A DNA stretch of 18,016 nucleotides from CAZEYT01 sp964516295 (lineage in GTDB: Bacteria > Verrucomicrobiota > Verrucomicrobiia > Chthoniobacterales > Terrimicrobiaceae). A program made the translations under genes and the position numbers. The stretch spans positions 1 to 18,016 of the forward strand of contig CAZEYT010000055.1 in the NCBI GenBank assembly GCA_964516295.1, given 5' to 3'. How positions within the stretch are numbered: the stretch's first letter is position 1; every line of letters begins with the position of its first letter. Of this stretch, positions 6,411 through 13,745 are shown one piece after another. Below the pieces are notes generated by a model that saw nothing but the letters and a program-made list of their open reading frames with translations, ran no database searches and had not been told where the DNA came from.

Positions 6411-8051
6411 TCAGTTTTGTTCGAGGCGGGCTCTCCAGATCCAGCTCCAGGGGAGTGCGCCGTGGGAGAGGACCCAGTCGTTGAACTGCCGGAGGGTCCA
6501 GCCTTCGCCATGGACGAGGTGGTGGTGGAGTTTTTCCAACTCGATCCGACCGAGGAGGTAGCTCATGGGCACGGTGGGGGCGGCGGTATACCAGTTGACG
6601 TCGCCCGTGGCGCGGGCGGCGGTGAAGTGGACGCCTTTTTGGAGGAGCCGGGCCGCAGCGGTCGGGGTGAGCGATCCGTCGTGAAGACCGCAATCGATCA
6701 CGATGCGGTGGGCCCGCCACAGGGCGTCGTGTGTCTGGACGAGATGCGCGTGGGGAAAATCAACCAGCCCTTTTTCAATGGCCAGTTTTTCGCACCACAT
6801 GGTCCAACCCTCATAAAAGATCGAATGCTCAAAAAGGCGGCGAAGGCGGCTCGGATGGCGGTGTTGGACGACGAATTGCAGGTGGTGCCCCGGATACCCT
6901 TCATGGACGCTGGTGAGTTCGAGGCCGAAGTGCTGCCGGGCTTCCCGGAGCTTCGCGGCAGGATCGCTGAGGTCGGCTCCGAGATCATTGACCCAGAAAA
7001 TGCCGGTCTGGTCTTTGGCGAATGGGGGTGGCGCACTGTAGGCGGCTGTGGGAAACTGATGACGGAGAAACGGAGGAACGGGGAGGACCTTGAGGTGTTC
7101 GCCTGGCGGGAGCGTGACAAGCTCGAGTCCGGCGAGTTGTTCCTTGAGACGTTTGGTCACGGCGCGGTAGGTTTCGAGCAGCGAGCCGGAAGGCGTCCAT
7201 CCGGCGGCGGCCTCGGCGATGATGTCTCGGGCCGCCTTTTTGCCAATTTTCATCGCAGCGCTTTCGAGGAGGTAGTCGTGGCGTGCGATCAAGCGTTCGC
7301 CGGCAGCCCGGGCTTCCGGGAGTGTGAGGTCAAGGCCGAGGCGCTCGCGGATGAGAAACTCGAACCGCTCCCGACCGATCGAAAAGCCGTCGGCGGTCCC
7401 CGGTTTCTTCCGCTGGATCGCCCGGGCGTAATCCTGAAAAGCGGCGGCCGCGGATTTCAGGAGAGAAACGGTCTTTTCCGGATGGGGGGAGATTTTTTTC
7501 AGTTCCGCCTCCAACCCTTCCAGAAACTCGACCGAGCCCGCGCAGGCGCGAACGGCGAGGTCGGTCCAAAGTGGCACCGGACGGCGGAGTCCCTCGGCAC
7601 CGGCGGCGAGGAAATCGGGAATACGGGCGAGACGGGACTCGATGGCCGGAAGAGCGCGAGCCGGGCGCGAGGCCGAGCGGACAAGAAGATCAAAAATCGC
7701 ATCCACCGCCGCGTCGCAATGGACTTGGGGGTTGGTTCTCCAGCGGGCGAGGTCACCGCTGAAGAGCAAGTCGGTGCGGAGTTTGGCGAGAAATCCCCGA
7801 CGGTCGAGCCAGTCGTCGCTCGAAAAGGCCGCCTCTGGCAGGGCTTCGACGGCCGCGAGTGTTTCGCGGGTGAGCGTGAGATGACGGCGGTGGACGTCAG
7901 CGGTGTTTTCGCCAAGTCGTGGTTCGTAGGCTTTGAAACCCAGTCGGCTCGCGTGTTCGGGATAAAGTTCGCAGGTTTGCTCGAGCCAGTCGTTGCCGAG
8001 GGTTTGCAGGCGTCGGACGGCGGCGGAGTCGACAGCTTGGAGGAATTTCAT
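6411..8051 (-). CDS. DUF885 family protein, putative metallopeptidase
   Basis: From the ATG at 8051 the product is 546 residues (MKFLQAVDSAAVRRLQ); ATGs at 8066 and 8093 are alternatives, none with a convincing ribosome binding site. The N-terminus carries the DUF885-like pattern LGNDWLEQTCELYPEHASRLGF. The central motif SVHEGYPGHHLQ (His383, Glu384, His389) is the family's HExxPGH zinc-site-like motif, and FYEGWTMWCEKLAIEKG further on supplies the conserved acidic residues. The closing region (SYLLGRIELEKLHHHL) also matches the family. DUF885 proteins are thought to be zinc carboxypeptidase or oligopeptidase-like enzymes; the substrate is not known. No signal peptide is visible, so a cytoplasmic location is likely. 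It sits 57 bp downstream of the metallophosphoesterase gene and may be co-transcribed with it. Confidence 0.88.
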   Translation of the reverse strand: MKFLQAVDSAAVRRLQTLGNDWLEQTCELYPEHASRLGFKAYEPRLGENTADVHRRHLTLTRETLAAVEALPEAAFSSDDWLDRRGFLAKLRTDLLFSGDLARWRTNPQVHCDAAVDAIFDLLVRSASRPARALPAIESRLARIPDFLAAGAEGLRRPVPLWTDLAVRACAGSVEFLEGLEAELKKISPHPEKTVSLLKSAAAAFQDYARAIQRKKPGTADGFSIGRERFEFLIRERLGLDLTLPEARAAGERLIARHDYLLESAAMKIGKKAARDIIAEAAAGWTPSGSLLETYRAVTKRLKEQLAGLELVTLPPGEHLKVLPVPPFLRHQFPTAAYSAPPPFAKDQTGIFWVNDLGADLSDPAAKLREARQHFGLELTSVHEGYPGHHLQFVVQHRHPSRLRRLFEHSIFYEGWTMWCEKLAIEKGLVDFPHAHLVQTHDALWRAHRIVIDCGLHDGSLTPTAAARLLQKGVHFTAARATGDVNWYTAAPTVPMSYLLGRIELEKLHHHLVHGEGWTLRQFNDWVLSHGALPWSWIWRARLEQN

Positions 8052-8108
8052 AGCGACGCGCGGCATGTCACACCGCACCGGCGCAGGTCGCAAGAAAATC
8101 CGCTCGAT

Positions 8109-9065
8109 TCAGTCGCCGCGGTGAAGGCGGTGGAGCGTGATTTCCGGAGGGCAATTCAGCCGGGCGGCCACGCCGCAGCTTCCTGTGCCCGGCGAGGTGT
8201 AGCCGCGAAGACGTCCGCTTTTCCACGGACCTTTGATGAAGGGGCGTGGCACCTTGCACGGGAGCACCAAATGCCTTCCCCCGGGCAGACAAAGCTGGCC
8301 GGCATGGGTGTGACCGCTGAGTTGAAAATCATACCCCGCCGCGGCCGCATCCGCATGGATCTCCGGGCTGTGGGCGAGAAGGACGCAAAAGCCGTCGTGG
8401 GGAATTCCCTTTCGAGCAGCCTGAGGATCGTGTGTCCGGTAAAAATGCGGATCGTCCACCCCCGCGATCCAAATCCGGTCGCCGCCGCGCGTGAGCGCGG
8501 CGGATTCATTGAGCAAGATGGGAAGACCGGCCAGTTCCAGGGGCGGCACCATCTCGAGAAAATCATGATTTCCCAGCACGCCGAAACGTTCGGAGGCAAG
8601 ATGGGGCAGGATGGTGCGCAGTTCGTGAATGCAGGAGGAAAAGCTCCCCGAGGTCTTGTTTCGGAAGTCGCCGGTGATCACCGCCGCATCGTGTGGCGTC
8701 TTTTTGACTGCCTCGGTTATGACCGGTGTGAGGCGTGGATCGAGGTCGCTGTGGAGGTCCGTGAGCTGAAGAAGCCGGAAGCCCTCGAACGCGGTCGGCA
8801 GGCGCGGAAAACGCCACACCACTTCACGGACTTGAACGGCGAGAAAGCTCTTGAAGGCGAGGCTTTCCAACCCCGTCAAACGAAGCGCCCACGTGACGGC
8901 GCGATCCAGTGGGAGGTAACGCTCGAGTCGTAGAAATCCTTCGCCTTGATGAAGAAGTCGGGCGGTTTTGGCCCGTTGCCGCTCCATTCGGGACTCGAAC
9001 AAAGCCGGATCCAAGCGCTCCCTGACAGCATCCAGACCGGCAAGCCCGACAGGACCGGAACTCAT
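8109..9065 (-). CDS. Calcineurin-like metallophosphoesterase (YaeI/YkuE type)
   Basis: The 318-residue product has the full set of metallophosphoesterase motifs: TDLH (Asp103, His105), GDF (132-134), GNHD (165-168), HSPE (His232) and GHTHAGQ (251-257). These residues bind two metal ions and hydrolyse phosphoester bonds. The HAGQ ending and overall size fit the YaeI/YkuE subgroup, some of whose members act on UDP-2,3-diacylglucosamine or other membrane-associated phosphoesters; the substrate here cannot be read from sequence. The ~95-residue N-terminal part is poorly conserved, with an amphipathic stretch rather than a clear signal peptide. The start lies 9 bp after the lipoprotein gene, suggesting one operon with glgC and the lipoprotein. 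Confidence 0.9.
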   Translation of the reverse strand: MSSGPVGLAGLDAVRERLDPALFESRMERQRAKTARLLHQGEGFLRLERYLPLDRAVTWALRLTGLESLAFKSFLAVQVREVVWRFPRLPTAFEGFRLLQLTDLHSDLDPRLTPVITEAVKKTPHDAAVITGDFRNKTSGSFSSCIHELRTILPHLASERFGVLGNHDFLEMVPPLELAGLPILLNESAALTRGGDRIWIAGVDDPHFYRTHDPQAARKGIPHDGFCVLLAHSPEIHADAAAAGYDFQLSGHTHAGQLCLPGGRHLVLPCKVPRPFIKGPWKSGRLRGYTSPGTGSCGVAARLNCPPEITLHRLHRGD

Positions 9066-9074
9066 GGTCCGTGA

Positions 9075-9641
9075 TTAAAGCGTCGGACTGCGAAGCGGGG
9101 TGAAGGTAGGGTCCTGCCCGTCCGTGCTCCAGAAAACTTCTTTGACACGGGTCCAGTCCGAGAAAGCGTCGTTGTAAAGCGTCCCGGCCTTGCGTTTCTG
9201 CCGCACTTCTTTGCGCAGTTCAAAAGCGGTCGCCGAGGGGGCCGAATCGAGTTGGAGCGTGCGGATGCGGACGTGATTTTGGTCGAGCAGTTGCGGGTGA
9301 ACAAACACGTGGGCTCCGGCCGGAATATCGCCCGGGCTCACGAGGCAGCGGAGCGAGAGGAAGTTCCCGTCGCCCACTCGCGAGGTCCATGCCTCAAATT
9401 CATATTTTTTGACATCCTTCGGGTTGCGACCCGGGAGCGCCAGTTGCACGAAATAACGCCCGCGGCTGATTGGCGTCACCTGCACGCGCGACGTCTTGCC
9501 CTCGGCGTCCTTGCTTTCCCACACACCGAGGAGCCAGGTATTGATGTCCTTCGACGGCGCGCCGGTCAGGGGTTGATCAAAGTAGCAACCGCTCAGAAGG
9601 GCGACGGCCGCGAACACGGCGACACGGGCAAGAACTCTCAT
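9075..9641 (-). CDS. Small predicted lipoprotein
   Basis: The ATG at 9641 gives 188 residues with a classic lipoprotein signal: MRVLARVAVFAAVALLSGC, with the lipobox LSGC and the acylated Cys at position 19. A TTG six codons upstream is possible but would overlap glgC. After the Cys the protein shows WLLGVWESKDAEGKTSRVQVTPISRGRY and further beta-strand-like segments, suggesting a small beta-barrel or lipocalin-like fold, but I recognise no family. It is presumably anchored to the inner or outer membrane. It begins 8 bp after the glgC stop and ends 9 bp before the metallophosphoesterase start, so all three are probably co-transcribed. Confidence 0.8.
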   Translation of the reverse strand: MRVLARVAVFAAVALLSGCYFDQPLTGAPSKDINTWLLGVWESKDAEGKTSRVQVTPISRGRYFVQLALPGRNPKDVKKYEFEAWTSRVGDGNFLSLRCLVSPGDIPAGAHVFVHPQLLDQNHVRIRTLQLDSAPSATAFELRKEVRQKRKAGTLYNDAFSDWTRVKEVFWSTDGQDPTFTPLRSPTL

Positions 9642-9649
9642 CCCCCTGC

Positions 9650-10945
9650 CTATATCCAAGTTCCGTCGGGAATGACACTGTTTTTCGGGATCACGACAAT
9701 GCCATCCCGAATGTAGTAGCCGTCCCCGTCGAGATCATGGGATTTCCCTTCCGGGCTGATCACGACCCGATTTCCGATGCGGACGTTTTTGTCAATGATC
9801 GCGCCATTGATCGTGCAATCCCGACCCACGCCGATCGGCGGAACGTTGCCAGGTGCGTGCGGGACCTCGGACTCGTAGTAGTCCGCACCCATCATGATCG
9901 TGTTTTTGACGGTCGACCCGGAATGGATGACACTCCGAATGCCCAAAACGCAGCGCTCGAGCGTTGCCGACCCAATAATGCAGCCGTCGGAGATCATGGC
10001 CCGATCGAGGCGGGCGTCGGCAATCACGCTGGCCGGAAGGAAACGGGGATGCGTAAAGACGGGGTAGCCGGGTTCGTAAAAGCTGTATTGCGGCTTGGGA
10101 TCGGCCAGATTGAGATTGGCCTCGAAAAACGCGCGGATCGTGCCGATGTCCTCCCAATAACCCTGGAAGATGAATGCCATGACCCGCCGCTTGCTGATGG
10201 CTGCGGGGATGACATGTTTGCCGAAATCGACGAGATCATTGTCGAGGCACTCGATGAGAACCTGGCGGTTGAAAATATAGATGCCCATCGAGGCTTGGTA
10301 GAGGTCCGACTCCGGAGCCAGACCAATCGTGCGCAGCAGTTCCGGAGGCACGCGCAGGGAATCGAGCACGGCGGGATCCTTGGGTTTCTCGACGAACTGC
10401 TTGATGCGGCGGTCGTCTTCGGTGAGGAGCAAGCCGAAACTCTGCGCGGACGGACGGTCGACCGGAATGGTACCGATGGTGATGTCGGCTTTCGTCTCCA
10501 CATGCTGCCGGAGCATGTCGCGGTAATCCATGCGGTAGAGTTGGTCGCCGCTGAGGATGACGAAATACTCGTAGGGATGTTCGAGAAAATAGCGGAGATT
10601 TTGCCGGACGGCATCGGCCGTGCCCTGATACCAGCGTGAGCCTTCCGGCGTCTGCTGGGCCGCCAGAATTTCGACGAAGCTTGGGGTGAAATTGTCGAAC
10701 TTATAGCTCGCGTTGATGTGCCGGTGGAGAGATGTGCTGTTGAACTGCGTGAGGATGTAAATGCCGCGCAGTCCGGAGTTCAGACAGTTGCTGATCGGGA
10801 TGTCGACGAGCCGGTATTTTCCGCCGAGCGGGACGGCCGGTTTGGCGCGCTCTTTGGTGAGTGGGAACAGGCGGGTTCCGGCGCCGCCACCCATGATAAT
10901 GGCCAGCGTTTTGGAGGTGGGAAGCGCATTTGCGGGGAGGCTCAT
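9650..10945 (-). CDS. glgC: Glucose-1-phosphate adenylyltransferase (ADP-glucose pyrophosphorylase)
   Basis: GlgC makes ADP-glucose from glucose-1-phosphate and ATP, the committed step of bacterial glycogen synthesis, in the cytoplasm. The 431-residue length matches the plant and cyanobacterial type. Visible motifs are the nucleotide-binding GGGAGTRLFPLT (19-30), RAKPAVPLGGKYRLVDIP (33-50), WYQGTADAV (105-113), SGDQLYRMD (132-140) and VEKPK (185-189), followed by YWEDIGT and a C-terminal left-handed beta-helix (hexapeptide-like) region ending in NSVIPDGTWI. The family is usually allosterically regulated by glycolytic intermediates. The ATG at 10945 precedes the conserved region by a normal short tail. 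It is divergent from glmS with a 54-bp gap and leads the lipoprotein and phosphoesterase genes; no other glycogen gene is in view. Confidence 0.95.
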   Translation of the reverse strand: MSLPANALPTSKTLAIIMGGGAGTRLFPLTKERAKPAVPLGGKYRLVDIPISNCLNSGLRGIYILTQFNSTSLHRHINASYKFDNFTPSFVEILAAQQTPEGSRWYQGTADAVRQNLRYFLEHPYEYFVILSGDQLYRMDYRDMLRQHVETKADITIGTIPVDRPSAQSFGLLLTEDDRRIKQFVEKPKDPAVLDSLRVPPELLRTIGLAPESDLYQASMGIYIFNRQVLIECLDNDLVDFGKHVIPAAISKRRVMAFIFQGYWEDIGTIRAFFEANLNLADPKPQYSFYEPGYPVFTHPRFLPASVIADARLDRAMISDGCIIGSATLERCVLGIRSVIHSGSTVKNTIMMGADYYESEVPHAPGNVPPIGVGRDCTINGAIIDKNVRIGNRVVISPEGKSHDLDGDGYYIRDGIVVIPKNSVIPDGTWI

Positions 10946-10999
10946 ACGGGAGAAGCATCTTGCCGCAGCCGGGTGGAGTTGTCACGATGCAAAACAATT
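10946..10999. promoter_or_regulatory. Divergent glgC/glmS intergenic region
   Basis: Only 54 bp separate the two divergent starts, so promoters for both must lie here or inside the opposing gene. A weak forward candidate is TTGCCG with a 17-bp spacer to CACGAT; I found no convincing boxes for glgC. There is no room for a glmS ribozyme or riboswitch between the genes. Neither start has a clear Shine-Dalgarno. Confidence 0.4.
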
Positions 11000-12847
11000 A
11001 TGTGTGGCATTGTTGGTTATATAGGTCGCGGAGAGGCCCTGCCGGTTTTGATGGACGGCCTTCGCCGGTTGGAGTATCGCGGCTATGACTCGGCCGGGGT
11101 GGCTTTGTTCGATGGTGGTTCGCTGGAGATCCGCAAGGCGGTCGGGCGAATCGCGAATCTCGCCCGCGAGATCGAGGAGAATCCGGTCGGCGGCCATGTG
11201 GGCATCAGCCACACCCGATGGGCGACCCATGGCGGGGTGAGCCGTGAAAATGCCCATCCCCACTCCGACGCCAGCGGTCGGTTGGTGCTGGTTCACAACG
11301 GCGTTATCGAAAATTACCAAACCCTGCGCGAGCATCTGACCGAGCGGGGGCATGTTTTTCAGTCCCAGACGGATACCGAAGTCCTCGCGTATCTCGTCGG
11401 GGAGGCCTACGACCAATCGGCGGCAAAGGGCAAGGGGGCTTTGGTGGACGCCGTTCGCATGGCCTTGCGCCAGGTGATCGGCACCTACGGGATTGCCGTT
11501 CTGCACGCCGACGTGCCCGGCTTGCTGATCGGAGCGCGGCGGGGGAGCCCGCTTGTCCTGGGCATCGGGCGCGATGAACACTTTTTGGCCAGCGACGTGA
11601 GTGCGATTGTCGCCCATACCCGCGATGTGGTTTATTTGAACGATTACGAGATCGTTGCCCTGGAGGATGGGGCGTTCGAGATTTCGACCGTCAGCGGAAA
11701 CGGCGCGGATTTCGAGATCAGCAAGGTCGAGTTCAGCGCGGAAGAGGTCGACAAAGGAACGTTTCCGCATTTCATGCTCAAAGAAATCTATGAGCAACCG
11801 AATTCTGTGCGGGATGCGCTGCGCGGGCGGCTCTCGGCGGAAGAGGCCACGGCGAAGTTGGGTGGTTTGAACATGACCAACGCCCAATTGCGGGCGGTGG
11901 ACCGGATCATTCTCAGCGGTTGCGGGACGGCGTTCCATGCGGCCATGGTTGGAGAATATCTCATCGAGTCCCTCGCCCACATCCCGGTCGAGTGCGAGAT
12001 CGCCAGTGAGTTTCGCTACCGGAATCTCCCGATGGACTGCAACACGCTCGTCTTTGTGTTGAGCCAGAGCGGCGAGACGGCAGACACGCTTGCCGCGTTG
12101 CGGGAGAGCCAGCGGAAAGGAAACCGCACGCTAGGAATCTGCAACAATGTGGCCAGCACGATCGCGCGGGAAAGCGATGGCGGCGTTTACATGCATGCCG
12201 GACCGGAAATCGGCGTGGCGGCCACGAAGTCGTTCACCTCGCAGTTGACAGTCCTGATGTTGCTCGGGCTCCTCCTCGGCCGGATCCGCCATCTCTCGCA
12301 TGGCGAGGGGCGCACAATTATTTCAGAGATCGAAAAGCTTCCCGATCTGGTTGCGAAAACGCTGGAGTTGGATGCTCACATTGCCCGCATCGCGAAAAAA
12401 TACGCCCAGACGAAAAATTTCCTCTTCCTCGGCCGGCAGGCGAATTTTCCGGTGGCAATCGAGGGGGCGCTCAAGCTCAAGGAGATCAGCTACATCGCGG
12501 CCTCCGGTTACCCGAGCGCCGAGCTCAAACACGGGGTCATTGCCCTCATCAACGAGGAAACGCCCTCGCTCTTCATCGCCCCGCAGGACGCCGTTTTCGA
12601 CAAAAACGTGAGCAACATCGAGGAGGTCAAAGCCCGCAAGGGTCCGGTAATCGCCATCGGCACCGAGGGCGACCGGGCGTTGGCGAGAATCTGTGACGAC
12701 GTGATTTTGATCCCGGACGCTCCGGATTATCTGACTCCGGTGCTGTCCGTCATTCCGCTCCAACTCCTTTCTTACCACATTGCGGTGGCGCTCGGATGCG
12801 ACGTGGACAAACCGAGAAACCTCGCGAAGAGCGTTACGGTCGAGTAG
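11000..12847 (+). CDS. glmS: Glutamine-fructose-6-phosphate aminotransferase (isomerising)
   Basis: GlmS makes glucosamine-6-phosphate from fructose-6-phosphate and glutamine, feeding peptidoglycan and lipid A synthesis. The start is fixed by MCGIVGYIG, in which Cys2 becomes the N-terminal nucleophile of the glutaminase domain; any upstream start would bury it. HTRWATHG at 71-78 is the conserved glutamine-site motif. Two SIS (sugar isomerase) domains follow, with SGCGTAFHAAMVGEYL in the first and GALKLKEISYI in the second. The protein ends with the family hallmark KSVTVE. The 615-residue length is normal. It is divergent from glgC and converges on a lipid kinase gene, their last 14 bp overlapping. 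Confidence 0.98.
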   Translation: MCGIVGYIGRGEALPVLMDGLRRLEYRGYDSAGVALFDGGSLEIRKAVGRIANLAREIEENPVGGHVGISHTRWATHGGVSRENAHPHSDASGRLVLVHNGVIENYQTLREHLTERGHVFQSQTDTEVLAYLVGEAYDQSAAKGKGALVDAVRMALRQVIGTYGIAVLHADVPGLLIGARRGSPLVLGIGRDEHFLASDVSAIVAHTRDVVYLNDYEIVALEDGAFEISTVSGNGADFEISKVEFSAEEVDKGTFPHFMLKEIYEQPNSVRDALRGRLSAEEATAKLGGLNMTNAQLRAVDRIILSGCGTAFHAAMVGEYLIESLAHIPVECEIASEFRYRNLPMDCNTLVFVLSQSGETADTLAALRESQRKGNRTLGICNNVASTIARESDGGVYMHAGPEIGVAATKSFTSQLTVLMLLGLLLGRIRHLSHGEGRTIISEIEKLPDLVAKTLELDAHIARIAKKYAQTKNFLFLGRQANFPVAIEGALKLKEISYIAASGYPSAELKHGVIALINEETPSLFIAPQDAVFDKNVSNIEEVKARKGPVIAIGTEGDRALARICDDVILIPDAPDYLTPVLSVIPLQLLSYHIAVALGCDVDKPRNLAKSVTVE

Positions 12848-13709
12848 CAGGCGGTGCCAATACGCAGAGCGGGTGTCCGGAAATCTCGAACCGGCACGGC
12901 AGACGGTCCGTGAGTTCGCCGTCGAGCTCGACTGGCACCCCGTCCTCGCTGAGAAGCGTCATCCCGCGCGTCTGAAAATACTCGACGTCCGGGAGGTCGG
13001 CATGATTGCCAAACGCGATGGCCTGGAAATACCGCACGACATCCCAGTGGCTCTGATTCTGGAAAACCAACACGTCCAGCAAACCATCGTCCGGTTGCGC
13101 CTTCGGAAACAGGGTGAACGGTCCGCCGTAAAGGCGTCCATTTCCGACCAAAATGAAACTCCCCGTGCGCACTGTGGAATCGTCCGGTTGGATGCGGATG
13201 ACCGGCGGCCGGTCGGCTGCCACCTGCGCGAGGCTGATGAGGTAGCTGATCGGGCCGAGGGATTTCTTGGAGTCGGGGCTGGTGCGGCGGACGACTTCCG
13301 CGTCGAGGCCGACGCCGGCGAGTTGGACAAAGTAGTGGCCGTTGGCCGTGGGAAAATCGAGATGGCGGATGTTGCCCTCCTCGATGATCTTCCACGCTTC
13401 GGCGAGCTGTCCCGTGGGAATGCCGAGTTCGGAGGCGAAGACATTCATCGTGCCGACGGGGAGAATGCCAAAGTGGACGCCGGTTCCTGCGAGGCCGTTT
13501 GCAACTTCGTTCACGGTGCCGTCGCCCCCGGCAGCGACAATCGCGGCAAATCCCTCCGACGCGGCCTTACGGGCCATGAGACGTGCGTCGCCGGTGTTTG
13601 AGGTAAGGCGGACGACCGCACGGATCGAGAGGGCCTCGATTTTATCGCGAAGCGAACGGGCGCGCTCGCCCCGGGCGGCGGGATTCAGGATGACAAGGAT
13701 TTTATTCAC
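12834..13709 (-). CDS. Diacylglycerol kinase family lipid kinase
   Basis: A GTG at 13709 starts a 291-residue protein (MNKILVILNPAARG), the normal start and size for the DAGK catalytic family (YegS, DgkB, BmrU, sphingosine kinase-like). The nucleotide-binding GGDGTVNEV is at 61-69 and LPVGTMNVFA follows at about 87; the C-terminal half contains the usual VGNGRLYGGPF and QPDDGLLDVLVF segments. It would phosphorylate a membrane lipid such as diacylglycerol at the cytoplasmic face; the exact substrate is not deducible. The stop codon lies inside the last codons of glmS (14-bp antiparallel overlap). Only 36 bp separate it from the divergent AsmA-like gene, also GTG-started. Confidence 0.93.
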   Translation of the reverse strand: MNKILVILNPAARGERARSLRDKIEALSIRAVVRLTSNTGDARLMARKAASEGFAAIVAAGGDGTVNEVANGLAGTGVHFGILPVGTMNVFASELGIPTGQLAEAWKIIEEGNIRHLDFPTANGHYFVQLAGVGLDAEVVRRTSPDSKKSLGPISYLISLAQVAADRPPVIRIQPDDSTVRTGSFILVGNGRLYGGPFTLFPKAQPDDGLLDVLVFQNQSHWDVVRYFQAIAFGNHADLPDVEYFQTRGMTLLSEDGVPVELDGELTDRLPCRFEISGHPLCVLAPPATRP

Positions 13710-13719
13710 ACTTCACTTT

Positions 13720-13745
13720 CGGGCGGAGTAGGGTACGTTCGCCCG
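13720..13745. promoter_or_regulatory. Inverted repeat in the 36-bp divergent gap
   Basis: CGGGCG (13720-13725) and CGCCCG (13740-13745) form an inverted repeat with a 14-nt centre, directly abutting the GTG of the AsmA-like gene. It could be an operator or a hairpin affecting initiation. Six base pairs in GC-rich DNA may be chance. Confidence 0.25.

Noticed and set aside
6138..8933. 931-codon open frame on the plus strand, antisense to the DUF885 and phosphoesterase genes
   Set aside because: It has no recognisable domain, its composition (many Gly/Arg/Glu) is that of a GC-rich antisense shadow, and it crosses three genes with full motif sets on the other strand.
10718..10999. N-terminal extension of glmS by 94 codons
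   Set aside because: It would run through glgC antisense and bury the catalytic Cys2 of the MCGIVGY start.
10946..10999. glmS ribozyme or other riboswitch upstream of glmS
   Set aside because: The 54-bp gap is too short for the ribozyme core, and no matching conserved structure was seen.
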